A stretch of 53,336 bases of DNA from UMGS1933 sp051891435 (GCA_051891435.1 JBJFFE010000030.1:1-53336); one strand, 5' to 3'; shown: positions 41,909-50,209, counted from the first letter of the stretch. The notes: generated by a model from the sequence alone, not told the origin. Numbers and translations are program-made.

Positions 41909-44143
41909 ATGAAATTTGAAGAATGGAATTCATTTAATCCTGGTGAATGGTGTTTTGAAATAAACGTAAGAGATTTTATTCAAAAAAATTATACTCCATA
42001 CACAGGAAATGCAGATTTTTTATCAGATGCAACTGATAGTACAAAAAAACTTTGGAATACAGTTTTAGATTTATATGAACAAGAAAGGAAAAATAATGGT
42101 GTTTTAGAAGTAGATGCTGATACTATTTCTACTATCACAAGTCATAAACCTGGTTATATTAATAAAGATTTAGAACAAATTGTTGGACTTCAAACAGATA
42201 AGCCTTTAAAAAGAGCTATTATGCCTAATGGTGGAATTCGTATAGTAGAAAAATCTTGTGAAGCACAAAATGTAAAAGTTTCTGAAGAAATAGAAAATAT
42301 TTATCATAATTACAGAAAATCTCATAATGATGGTGTTTTCTCTGCTTATACTCCAGATATAAGAGCTGCTAGAAGTTCACATTTAATAACAGGTCTACCT
42401 GATGGATATGGTAGAGGAAGAATTATTGGTGACTACAGAAGAGTTGCTCTTTATGGTGTAGATGCTTTAATAGAATTTAAGAAAAAAGATTTAGCAGTTT
42501 TAGAAACTCCAAATATTTTAGAAGAAGAAATTCAAAAACGTGAAGAAATTTTTGACCAAATTAAAGCTTTAAATGAACTAAAAGAAATGGCTTCTATGTA
42601 TGGTTTTGATATTTCTAGACCTGCAAGAGATTCTAAGGAAGCCGTTCAATGGTTATATTTTGGATATTTAGGTTCTACTAAGGAGCAAAATGGTGCTGCT
42701 ATGAGTATTGGTAGAAACTCTACTTTCTTAGATATTTATTTTGAAAGAGATTTAAAAGCAGGAATTGTAACTGAACAAGAATTACAAGAATTAATGGATC
42801 ATTTTGTTATGAAATTAAGAATGATAAGATTTTTAAGAACTCCTGAATACAATGAATTGTTTAGTGGTGACCCTGTTTGGGTAACTGAAAGCATTGGTGG
42901 TATGGGGCTAGACGGAAGAACTTTAGTTACTAAAAACTCTTTTAGAGTGCTTCATACTTTAGAAACTTTAGGTGCTGCTCCAGAGCCAAATTTAACTGTT
43001 CTTTGGTCAACTAATTTACCAAGAGGATTTAAAGAATATACTACAAAACTTTCTATTAAAACAAGTTCAATTCAATATGAAAATGACGATTTAATGAGAA
43101 CTTACTGGGGAGACGACTACTCTATTGCTTGCTGTGTTTCTGCAATGAGAACTGGAAAACAAATGCAGTTTTTTGGAGCTAGATGTAATTTAGCAAAAGC
43201 ACTACTTTATGCCATAAATGGTGGTAGAGATGAAATATCTGGAAAGCAAGTAACTACTCGTTTTGAGCCAATTACTTCTGAATATTTAGATTATGATGAG
43301 GTTATGAAGAAATTTGACGCAATTCTTGATTGGACAGCTAAAACATATATGAATGCCTTAAATATTATCCACTACATGCATGATAAATATGCTTATGAAG
43401 CTTTAGAAATGGCTCTCCATGATTCAGATGTATTTAGAACAATGGCTTGTGGTATTGCAGGTTTATCTGTTGTTGCAGATTCACTTTCAGCTATCAAATA
43501 CTCTAAAGTAAAAATAATTAGAGATGAAACTGGTCTAGCTGTTGATTATGAAATTGAAGGAGATTATCCAAAATACGGAAATGATGATGATAGAGTTGAC
43601 CATATCGCTGTTGATGTTGTTAAATTATTTATGGGTAAATTACAAAAACAAAGAACTTACAGACACTCTGTTCCTACTCTTTCAATTTTAACAATAACAT
43701 CAAATGTTGTTTATGGTAAAAATACTGGTAGTACTCCTGATGGAAGACGTGCTGGTGAACCTTTTGGTCCTGGTGCAAATCCATTACATGGTAGAGATTC
43801 TCATGGAGCTTTAGCTGTTTTAAACACTATAGCAAAACTTCCTTATTCTCACTCAGAAGACGGAATTTCTTATACCTTCTCTATCACTCCTGGAACATTA
43901 GGAAAAGATGAAGAATCTCGAGTTAATAACTTAATTTCCTTATTAGATGGATATTTTGTTCAAGACAGTCATCATATTAATGTAAATGTTTTTGACAAAA
44001 GTCTTTTACTAGATGCGATGGATCATCCAGAAAAATATCCTCAACTTACTATAAGGGTTTCAGGTTATGCAGTTAATTTTGTAAAATTAACTAGGGAGCA
44101 ACAATTAGATGTAGTTCACAGAACAATTCATGAAAGAATTTAA
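41909..44143 (+). CDS. pflB: Pyruvate formate-lyase
   Basis: This 744-residue glycyl-radical enzyme splits pyruvate with CoA to acetyl-CoA and formate. The active cysteine pair is in IACCVSAMR and the glycyl-radical motif in RVSGYAVNF near the C terminus. The ATG at 41909 has GGAGAG about 11 bases upstream. A leader of 139 bases separates it from the divergent wall-protein gene. pflA follows 12 bases later. Acetyl-CoA from this step can feed AdhE. Three CGG triplets occur in other frames but none in frame. Confidence 0.97.
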   Translation: MKFEEWNSFNPGEWCFEINVRDFIQKNYTPYTGNADFLSDATDSTKKLWNTVLDLYEQERKNNGVLEVDADTISTITSHKPGYINKDLEQIVGLQTDKPLKRAIMPNGGIRIVEKSCEAQNVKVSEEIENIYHNYRKSHNDGVFSAYTPDIRAARSSHLITGLPDGYGRGRIIGDYRRVALYGVDALIEFKKKDLAVLETPNILEEEIQKREEIFDQIKALNELKEMASMYGFDISRPARDSKEAVQWLYFGYLGSTKEQNGAAMSIGRNSTFLDIYFERDLKAGIVTEQELQELMDHFVMKLRMIRFLRTPEYNELFSGDPVWVTESIGGMGLDGRTLVTKNSFRVLHTLETLGAAPEPNLTVLWSTNLPRGFKEYTTKLSIKTSSIQYENDDLMRTYWGDDYSIACCVSAMRTGKQMQFFGARCNLAKALLYAINGGRDEISGKQVTTRFEPITSEYLDYDEVMKKFDAILDWTAKTYMNALNIIHYMHDKYAYEALEMALHDSDVFRTMACGIAGLSVVADSLSAIKYSKVKIIRDETGLAVDYEIEGDYPKYGNDDDRVDHIAVDVVKLFMGKLQKQRTYRHSVPTLSILTITSNVVYGKNTGSTPDGRRAGEPFGPGANPLHGRDSHGALAVLNTIAKLPYSHSEDGISYTFSITPGTLGKDEESRVNNLISLLDGYFVQDSHHINVNVFDKSLLLDAMDHPEKYPQLTIRVSGYAVNFVKLTREQQLDVVHRTIHERI

Positions 44144-44155
44144 ACGGAGATTTTT

Positions 44156-44880
44156 ATGGAAAATTTAAAAGGAAATATTCATTCAATTGAAACTTTTGGT
44201 ACTGTAGACCGGTCCTGGCATTAGATTTGTTGTTTTTATGCAAGGTTGCCATTTGCAATGTAAATACTGTCAAAATCGTGATACTTGGTCTACAGATGCT
44301 AACACTTTGGTTACTGTTTCAGAACTAATAGAAGAAATAAATAGATATGAAAAATATATTAAACTTTCAAATGGTGGTGTAACAATTTCAGGTGGAGAAC
44401 CTCTTTTACAAATTAAATTTTTGATTTCTCTTTTTGAGGAATTAAAGAGATTAGGTTATCATACTGCAATTGATACTTCTCGGAATGTTTTTTATAAATG
44501 ATGATGTAAAAAAATTGCTTAGTTTAACAGATTTGGTTTTATTAGATATTAAACATATAAATCCAGAAAAATGTAAAGATTTAGTTGGAGCCTCTAACAA
44601 ATTAGAATTAGAATTCGCGAAGTATTTGAGTGATAATAATATTGCTATTTGGATAAGACAAGTATTAGTTCCTGGATTAACAGATGATAAGGAAGATTTA
44701 ATAGCTTTAAGAGATTTTATTAATTCACTAAAAACTGTTCAAAAAGTAGAGCTTTTACCTTACCATAATCTTGGTAAAACCAAGTGGGAAAATTTAGGGC
44801 TAAATTATGCTTTAGAAGATGTTAGAACTGCAACAGATGCAGATGTAAAACGAGCAAAAGAAATATTGAAAATCAACTAA
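44156..44880 (+). CDS. pflA: Pyruvate formate-lyase activase, two +1 frameshifts at CGG
   Basis: This radical SAM activase makes the glycyl radical of PflB. The first frame reads MENLKGNIHSIETFGTVD and meets CGG at 44210-44212. Skipping C gives VD-GPGIRFVVFMQGCHLQCKY, with the cluster motif CHLQCKYC. The second in-frame CGG is at 44481-44483; skipping C gives AIDTS-GMFFINDDV and continues to 44880. The product is 240 residues, exactly the family length. Both restored positions are conserved glycines. GGAGATTTTT precedes the ATG. A PflB without an activase would be useless, so the gene is most likely expressed through frameshifting. Confidence 0.93.
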
Positions 44881-44905
44881 TTAAAATAATTAGTTGATTT
44901 TTTAT
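44871..44905 (+). terminator. Terminator of pflBA
   Basis: AATCAACTAATTA and TAATTAGTTGATT form a perfect hairpin followed by TTTTAT. The left arm overlaps the stop of pflA. Confidence 0.85.
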
Positions 44906-45042
44906 ACACTAATTTTTATTTGTAGGAAAAGGAGGGGTCCATTTTTCCTATATTTTGGGGTGATATTAATATAAGTCTACTTCTTGCTGTCTATGTTCGT
45001 ATTATAAGTATATAACATTAAATGGAAATTAAAAAAACTATT

Positions 45043-45423
45043 CTATTTTACTCTATATTTCACATATTTATCACAGATATTGAGTGTAGATTTATTATGT
45101 ATTTCTTCTTTAGGCAAAATATACATTCTTAAATCTTCTGTTAGTATAAATAATTCATCTATGTTGGTTTCTACTACCGTTTTGTAAGTATTACCTTTTG
45201 TTCCACCACAACTTTTTAATGCCACTTGATAATTTCCATATTTAGTTTTACATCCTGTTGATTTTACTTGCACTTTTTTTATTATATTATTTTTATCAAC
45301 TAGTAAATCATAATCCTGTGTATCATTTAGTGGAATTGATACTGTATATCCATTAGAAGTATAATATGCAATTGCTATCCCTAAACTAGTATTGCCTTTT
45401 TCTTTATTAGTTATAAAATTCAT
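45043..45423 (-). CDS. PD-(D/E)XK endonuclease, group I intron homing type
   Basis: This 126-residue protein resembles the PF11645 family, whose known member I-Ssp6803I is encoded in a tRNA group I intron. The likely active-site stretch is DYDLLVDKNNIIKKVQVKST, with D, Q and K in the D-(X)n-Q-X-K form used by I-Ssp6803I. GNTSLGIAIAYYTSNGYTV precedes it; the usual helix glutamate is not obvious. AAAGGAG precedes the ATG. It lies about 210 bases downstream of the intron-bearing tRNA-Tyr on the same strand. It could promote intron spread while being encoded outside the intron. Confidence 0.72.
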   Translation of the reverse strand: MNFITNKEKGNTSLGIAIAYYTSNGYTVSIPLNDTQDYDLLVDKNNIIKKVQVKSTGCKTKYGNYQVALKSCGGTKGNTYKTVVETNIDELFILTEDLRMYILPKEEIHNKSTLNICDKYVKYRVK

Positions 45424-45590
45424 TTCAGTCTCCTTTATTCAAATTTATGTTTGTATTGTATTATTTATTTTACTTTTTGTCAATTATTTTGCCAAAAGAA
45501 ATCTTCTTTTACTGGACGGACTAGGGCATTCGCCCCTATACAAATATTATATATTTTTTATATATTGGAAGGATTCGACAAGCCAAAATC

Positions 45591-45631
45591 ATAAAAATAA
45601 TCTCATAGTTTTCACTATGAGATTATTTTTA
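45591..45631 (-). terminator. Terminator downstream of tRNA-Met/tRNA-Tyr
   Basis: ATAAAAATAATCTCATAG pairs with CTATGAGATTATTTTTAT around TTTTCA. It directly follows the CCA end of tRNA-Tyr on the minus strand. The loop sequence TAGTGAAAACTA also occurs twice in the intron. Confidence 0.85.
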
Positions 45632-45939
45632 TGGTGGGCAGGGATGGATTCGAACCATCGTACTCGTATGAGAACAGATTTCTTACTACTATAGTTTTCA
45701 CTACCATTTTTTAATGTTTGTAGTCTGGACTTTCTCTTTATCTAAATTAGATACTAGGTATAAAGTCTCTACACTCGAGAATTTCTTCTCTAGCTCGGGA
45801 TTATCATCAGCTTGTCTCTGTTAAGACTTCCCCGAATTAGCCTAGTTTTCACTATACAATCACTTGTATAGGCTGCAATTTCTGACTTTTTAAATCAAAG
45901 CCTACAGTCTGCCGCCTTTAGCCACTCGGCCACCTACCC
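45632..45939 (-). tRNA. tRNA-Tyr (anticodon GTA) interrupted by a group I intron
   Basis: The 5' exon starts GGGTAGGTGGCCGAGTGG and ends in loop bases CTGT (complement of 45904-45907). The 3' exon starts AAATCTG at 45681 and has variable-arm stem CTC/GAG, T-arm GATGGTTCGAATCCATC and CCA. Joined, the exons form GCAGA-CTGTAAA-TCTGT, an anticodon arm with GTA, and acceptor GGGTAGG with CCTGCCC. The mature tRNA is about 86 nt. The intron interrupts the anticodon between its second and third base. tRNA-Met lies 16 bases upstream on the same strand. Confidence 0.92.
45682..45903 (-). ncRNA. Group I intron (IC3-like) in tRNA-Tyr
   Basis: The 222-nt intron has no ORF. Splice sites follow group I rules: the 5' exon ends in U (CTGT) that pairs with an internal guide GCAG through U-G; the intron ends in G. 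Core pairings are visible: P4 CGGGGAAG with ATAATCCCGAG, and P7 AGAGACTTT with AAAGTCC (complement of about 45721-45772). The order and many bases match the small cyanobacterial tRNA-Leu intron: AAGAGAAAGTCC in ours against AAGAGAGAGTCC. It is expected to splice itself. Confidence 0.9.
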
Positions 45940-45955
45940 ATATATACAAAAAAAT

Positions 45956-46032
45956 TGGTGCTCCCTCAAGGATTCGAACCTTGGACCCACCGGTTATGAG
46001 CCGGTTGCTCTGACCAACTGAGCTAAGGGAGC
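45956..46032 (-). tRNA. tRNA-Met (anticodon CAT)
   Basis: A 77-nt tRNA with GCTCCCT / AGGGAGC acceptor, loop CTCATAA with anticodon CAT, T-arm GGTTCGAATCC and encoded CCA. The elongator form is likely; a tRNA-Ile2 precursor cannot be ruled out by eye. Confidence 0.9.
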
Positions 46033-46116
46033 ATTTCTTAACGCGAGATTTATTATAGAATATTTTTTTGAATATGTCAAGACATATATTCAATTTTTTT
46101 TATTTTTTTGTTACTA

Positions 46117-46236
46117 GTCAGCCTACCTTTTGTATGATTTTCTAAAAAATTAAATTCTCCAAGGCGTACGCGGGTCTTCCCCCGCCTCAAAGGGCTGTCA
46201 AATTTAATTTTTTATAAAATATACAAAACGGCTGAC
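46117..46236 (+). repeat. 120-bp TIR element, family C, copy 3
   Basis: It has the same ends, length and orientation as copies at 2970 and 31172 with a few changes (CCCGCCTCAAAGGGC for CCCGTCTCAAAGGAC). The sequence after it (AATCAATAAAATTCAGACTG) is also similar to the bases after copy 1, so the ancestral unit may be longer than 120 bp. Confidence 0.85.
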
Positions 46237-46279
46237 ATCATAATAATCAATAAAATTCAGACTGAACTATAACATTTTT

Positions 46280-46957
46280 TTAATATATTTCATCTATCTG
46301 AGTTAATTTTGCATATTTTTCTTTTGGAAATTCTGTATCATATGGAACATCTTCAAATATTTCTGGCATTATTTCTTTAAAATGTAGTAATAATGGAATC
46401 ATTAGCTGTCTTATCGATGGATGTGTATGGCTTGATGCTCTTAAACTTAATATATGTTTCCATTCTCTGATGTTTGCTGTCATAGTTACTTCTGCTGCAG
46501 TACTATGTGGTAATATCATTCTTAATTGATCTGGAAGTGCTCCTAATTTTGACATTTCTATATAGTTTTTCTCAATTTCTTTACATGTATTTTCCCATTT
46601 AGTATAAAGTTCTGTTCCCTCCTCCATATTGCATGGTTTTATAAATTTTATTTCATTATTAAATTTTTCTTTTCCATAATTACAATATCTGGTACTTTCA
46701 ATTGAAAATGATGCAATTCTATGTCTTGTTAAGTCTTTATATACTCCTATATCACAAAACATTCTTATTGTTATTTTTTCATGCTCTAGTACAGATTCGT
46801 GTCCTCTTGTAATACAATTATTTAATAGAGTTTTATAAGATTCTTCACTTATTTTTCCTTCTGAGCGGTAACATGTTCTACAAGCTCTTTCTATATTTTT
46901 CATTATTTTTAATCCATCTACTTTTTCTACTTGTATATATGGGTCTACTATTTGCAT
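46280..46957 (-). CDS. thyX: Flavin-dependent thymidylate synthase
   Basis: This 225-residue enzyme makes dTMP from dUMP using FAD and methylene-tetrahydrofolate. The ThyX signature RHRIASFSIESTRY is intact, and HPSIRQLMIPLL follows. The ATG at 46957 has AAGGAGG right upstream; an in-frame ATG at 46987 does not. The gene stands alone with a short family A-like palindrome (GGGCGGACA...GCCCGCCCC) upstream at 46993-47019. Confidence 0.95.
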   Translation of the reverse strand: MQIVDPYIQVEKVDGLKIMKNIERACRTCYRSEGKISEESYKTLLNNCITRGHESVLEHEKITIRMFCDIGVYKDLTRHRIASFSIESTRYCNYGKEKFNNEIKFIKPCNMEEGTELYTKWENTCKEIEKNYIEMSKLGALPDQLRMILPHSTAAEVTMTANIREWKHILSLRASSHTHPSIRQLMIPLLLHFKEIMPEIFEDVPYDTEFPKEKYAKLTQIDEIY

Positions 46958-46992
46958 TTTTTCCTCCTTAATTTTTTTAACCGACATAGTAA

Positions 46993-47019
46993 TGGGCGGA
47001 CACGGGGCCCGCCCCTACA
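46993..47019. repeat. Short GC-rich palindrome related to family A
   Basis: ATGGGCGGACACGGGGCCCG then CCCCTAC. The GGGCGG / CCGCCC arms and the CCCCTAC end recall family A. A second such fragment, ACTAGGGCATTCGCCCCTAT, lies at about 45521. Confidence 0.5.
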
Positions 47020-47048
47020 TTTTTTATATTAATATATCTTTACATTTA

Positions 47049-47082
47049 TAAAGCAGGAATCTTTTTATAAATTCCTGCTTTT
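47049..47082 (-). terminator. Terminator after the 279-codon hypothetical gene
   Basis: AAAGCAGGAAT pairs with ATTCCTGCTTT, with an A/T-rich loop, 17 bases beyond the stop at 47100. Confidence 0.75.
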
Positions 47083-47099
47083 TATAGCATTTTATATTT

Positions 47100-47939
47100 T
47101 TAATTTTGTTTGTTTCCTTCAGGTAATGCTTCTGGCAATGAAAGTACAACTTTAATTTTACATATATATTGAATTGTTCTTACTAATTTGCTGTTTTTAA
47201 TTCTTTGCCATAATGATGGTTTTACTTCAAATCTAGTTTGTTCTATATATTCTTCGTCTTCAGTATCTTCTACAATATTATTTACTTTTGCTTTACTTTC
47301 TTCTACTACAGGAGCTGGTATTCCTTTTAATGCTTCAGCAATTTCAATTCCTATATAACTTAAGGCTTTAGATCTGTCTTCTATTCTTTCCATATCTATT
47401 TCAATATGTAAATTTGATTCTAAATTAGAAATTTTTGCTTTAACAAGTTTTAAAGCAGATTCATAATTTTCTGTATTTTTTTTCTTTGCTTTTCCTATTA
47501 TTGTTAAGGCTTCTATTGCATCTTCTGGTACTCTTCCTGAAACTTCTTTTACCTTATTTTTCCAATCTTTTTCTTTATTTTCTACAGCTTCTAAAACTTC
47601 TTTTAATTCATTTGATACACAAATATTTTGTTCTCTTTGTCTAATTAATTTTTCTATTTGTTTTGTATTTTCTTCAAATTGATTTGTTGTGTATTCTACT
47701 AATCCGTAAGCAGCTTTATATACATCTGCTGGAAAGTTTTTCTTTTTAGGATATTCAATTAAGTAAGTTTTTATTGAATCTATTAAATCTTTAAAAAATG
47801 CATCTTCTTCTAATTGAATTATTTGCTTTTTATTGTTTGGATTTATCATCTTTTGAACTTTATCAATATTTGATAAAATCTTTTCTTCCGTAATTATCAT
47901 TTTAACGTTTACTATGCCTGGTCTATGAAAAAATAGCAC
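47100..47939 (-). CDS. Hypothetical coiled-coil protein
   Basis: This 279-residue protein is largely helical and charged, with likely coiled coils at about 85-180 (ENTKQIEKLIRQREQN; NYESALKLVKAKISNLES). No enzymatic motif is seen. The C-terminal 60 residues are basic and hydrophobic (WQRIKNSKLVRTIQYICKIK), which could bind membrane. A GTG start is chosen because GGAGGGAG stands six bases before it. A later ATG lacks such a site. Function not recognised. Confidence 0.6.
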   Translation of the reverse strand: MLFFHRPGIVNVKMIITEEKILSNIDKVQKMINPNNKKQIIQLEEDAFFKDLIDSIKTYLIEYPKKKNFPADVYKAAYGLVEYTTNQFEENTKQIEKLIRQREQNICVSNELKEVLEAVENKEKDWKNKVKEVSGRVPEDAIEALTIIGKAKKKNTENYESALKLVKAKISNLESNLHIEIDMERIEDRSKALSYIGIEIAEALKGIPAPVVEESKAKVNNIVEDTEDEEYIEQTRFEVKPSLWQRIKNSKLVRTIQYICKIKVVLSLPEALPEGNKQN

Positions 47940-48091
47940 TGTAAACTCCCTCCTTTGTTCCTATTATTGCTCGTCATAAACTAATATAATTATACATTTT
48001 TTTTCTTAAAACTACAATAGGATTTGTTTTACTTTTCTTTTACAATTTTATTACAAAATTATTACAGATGTCAATTGTTTTTTATAAAAAT

Positions 48092-49915
48092 TTATTGAAT
48101 TTTTGCCATTTCTTCAAATCTCTTTATTTTTTGCGTTGTTGTTTTTATAAGTTCTTCTTCTGTTACAATAATTTCTTTTATGTACTTGTATGGTGGCATT
48201 GTTTTATTTAGCTCTTTAATTTTTTCCCATATTTTATCTTTGATTTCTTGCTCAGTCTCTATTCCGTAAGCATCTTTCATTGCATCTTTATCGTATACTA
48301 TCTTAGCACATAGTTTTAAATCTATTTCATCATCTGGCTCTGGTCTTCCATATACAAAAGATTCTTTTATTCCGTCAATTCTATTTATTACGTTTTCTAT
48401 TTCCTCTGGGAACACATTTTTACCATTTTTTAATACTATTACGCTTTTCTTTCTTCCACATAGGAATAAGAATCCTTTTTTATCTATGTAACCCAAATCT
48501 CCTGTTTTAAACCATTCTTTATCAAGTACTTCTTTTGTTGCTTCTTCATTTTGATAATATCCAAGCATTACATATGGAGCTTTTACATATATTTCTCCAA
48601 TTCCATCCTCATTTTTGTTTACTATTTTTACTTTTGCACTTGGGAATACTTTTCCAACTGAACCCAATTTTTGTTCGAAGTCATTTCCAGCTGCTATAAC
48701 CGGAGATGTTTCTGTTAGCCCATATCCTTGCACCATTTTAAATCCCAAGTCATTAAAGCCTTTTTCTACTTCATAATCAAGTGCTGCTGCACCACTTACT
48801 AGTAGTCTCAATTTTCCTCCCATTTGTTCATGTATTTCTTTAAATACAGCTTTTCTAAAGTCTAGTCCTACTCTTGAAAGTACACTTGTAAGTTTACACA
48901 TCATTTCTACTTCTTGTAATTTTCCTTTTTTCTCAATCGATTTTATTACTCTTTTGTACATACCTTCATATAAAGCTGGAACAGATATCATAGCTGATAT
49001 TTCAAATTCTTTTATATTATTTGCAATATGTCTTATTCCTTCACAATATGCAATTGAAGCACCTGCATATATTGGATATAAAAAGCCTACTGTACATTCA
49101 AATGTATGGTGTAATGGCAAGAATGATAGTAAAGTGTCTTCTGGAGTTATTTTTATTACTGCAGCAATATCCATTATGTTGGCACATATATTTTTATGGG
49201 ATAGCATAACTGCTTTAGACATTGCTGTTGTTCCTGATGTAAATAACATAAATGTCATTCCTTCTCTATCTACTTCTGCATCTAGGAATTTTCTATCTCC
49301 TTCTTCAATTAATTTTTTACCTTTTTCTATAAATTCTCTTTCAGAAAGCACTCCATCTTTTCTTTCTGTTAAATCCATTGATATGTAATATCTTAAATCT
49401 GTTGTTTTTCTTTGTCTTATATCTTGCATTATTTCGTCATACTTCTTTGAATAGAATATTGCTTCAACCCCTGAGCGAATAATTAATGATTCTATTTCAT
49501 TTGCAGGTAAAGATTTATCAAGTGGTACAACCACTCCAACTCCACATGCAGTTGCCAAATATGCAACAGCCCATTCATATCTGTTCTCTGAAATTACTGC
49601 TATTCTTTTTCCTAGTAATCCCATTTTTATTAATTGTGTTCCTAAACCATTTACATCATCTATAAATTCTTTATATGTTATTGTTTTTATCTCACCATTT
49701 TCAACTTTATATTTAAATGCAACATGATCTTTATATTTATCATAAGATTTATTTAACATATCTTTTAAATCTGTTATTGGTTCTATTTTATGTAGTTTCT
49801 TTTTTGATTTTTTATTTCCCTTTTCTAGCATTTCTTTTAAATTTTCCTCTTCATGTTTTTTATCCGGGAAATTTTTCATTATCATATTTAATAATTTTTT
49901 ACTTTCTTTATCCAT
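48092..49915 (-). CDS. Long-chain acyl-CoA synthetase (AMP-forming)
   Basis: This 607-residue ANL-superfamily enzyme activates fatty acids to acyl-CoA through acyl-AMP. The ATP motif is MLFTSGTTAMSKAVML, the adenine-binding motif GYGLTETSPV, the hinge region TGDLGYIDKKGFLFLCGRKK, and the end has TTTQKIKR with the catalytic lysine. It begins with a 55-residue lysine/glutamate-rich extension. It could feed phospholipid synthesis or fatty acid salvage. No neighbouring genes suggest beta-oxidation. Confidence 0.92.
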   Translation of the reverse strand: MDKESKKLLNMIMKNFPDKKHEEENLKEMLEKGNKKSKKKLHKIEPITDLKDMLNKSYDKYKDHVAFKYKVENGEIKTITYKEFIDDVNGLGTQLIKMGLLGKRIAVISENRYEWAVAYLATACGVGVVVPLDKSLPANEIESLIIRSGVEAIFYSKKYDEIMQDIRQRKTTDLRYYISMDLTERKDGVLSEREFIEKGKKLIEEGDRKFLDAEVDREGMTFMLFTSGTTAMSKAVMLSHKNICANIMDIAAVIKITPEDTLLSFLPLHHTFECTVGFLYPIYAGASIAYCEGIRHIANNIKEFEISAMISVPALYEGMYKRVIKSIEKKGKLQEVEMMCKLTSVLSRVGLDFRKAVFKEIHEQMGGKLRLLVSGAAALDYEVEKGFNDLGFKMVQGYGLTETSPVIAAGNDFEQKLGSVGKVFPSAKVKIVNKNEDGIGEIYVKAPYVMLGYYQNEEATKEVLDKEWFKTGDLGYIDKKGFLFLCGRKKSVIVLKNGKNVFPEEIENVINRIDGIKESFVYGRPEPDDEIDLKLCAKIVYDKDAMKDAYGIETEQEIKDKIWEKIKELNKTMPPYKYIKEIIVTEEELIKTTTQKIKRFEEMAKIQ

Positions 49916-50039
49916 TTTTACACCTCTTCAAAAATAAGTTGTGTTTATTATATAGCAAATTTTAAAAAATGGCAAGTTTTAAACGGCAAAAAAGGCTGAC
50001 CGGTGGGTCAGTTCTTTTCGATTCCACTTTTTCAAAAAA

Positions 50040-50062
50040 AATTGAGGTCAACATAGTTGACC
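50040..50062 (-). terminator. Terminator after the tRNA-Phe 3'-end copy
   Basis: GAGGTCAA and TTGACCTC form the stem (about 50044-50064); on the minus strand AATTTTTTTT follows. It is the distal of two terminators for the tRNA cluster. Confidence 0.75.
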
Positions 50063-50068
50063 TCTTTA

Positions 50069-50089
50069 TGGTGGCTCGAAGTGGAATCG
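50069..50089 (-). repeat. Duplicate of the tRNA-Phe 3' end
   Basis: TGGTGGCTCGAAGTGGAATC is identical to 50210-50229, the CCA, acceptor and T-arm of tRNA-Phe. The copies are 141 bases apart as direct repeats. It may be a remnant of an att-site duplication or of a decayed second tRNA-Phe. Confidence 0.75.
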
Positions 50090-50184
50090 GCAAGCCGCGT
50101 CCTAAAAACAGTCCACTGGACTGTTTTTGCCTTCTCTTCGTTTCGGCACGTCCTTTTCGATTCCACTTTTAAAATTCGAACCAT

Positions 50185-50206
50185 AAAAAAAAAGCTTTCG
50201 CTTTTT
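50185..50206 (-). terminator. Proximal terminator of the tRNA cluster
   Basis: On the minus strand AAAAAGC-GAAA-GCTTTTTTTTT directly follows tRNA-Phe. Confidence 0.75.
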
Positions 50207-50209
50207 GTT

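Larger units (their letters stand above)
49916..50209. other. Intergenic region with tRNA-derived repeats and terminators
   Basis: About 290 bases between the acyl-CoA synthetase and tRNA-Phe. The region holds a CTGACCGGTGGGTCAG hairpin, two copies of TTTTCGATTCCACTTTT (near 50017 and 50155), a 21-base copy of the tRNA-Phe 3' end at 50069-50089 and two hairpin terminators. No protein gene is seen. Confidence 0.6.

Noticed and set aside
45513..45545. Full copy of the family A palindrome
   Set aside because: Only the CCCCTA end and a GGGC/GCCC arm are visible, so it is at most a fragment.
2970..46236. CRISPR array or insertion sequence
   Set aside because: The repeats are far apart, not regularly spaced, and have no spacers, cas genes or transposase.
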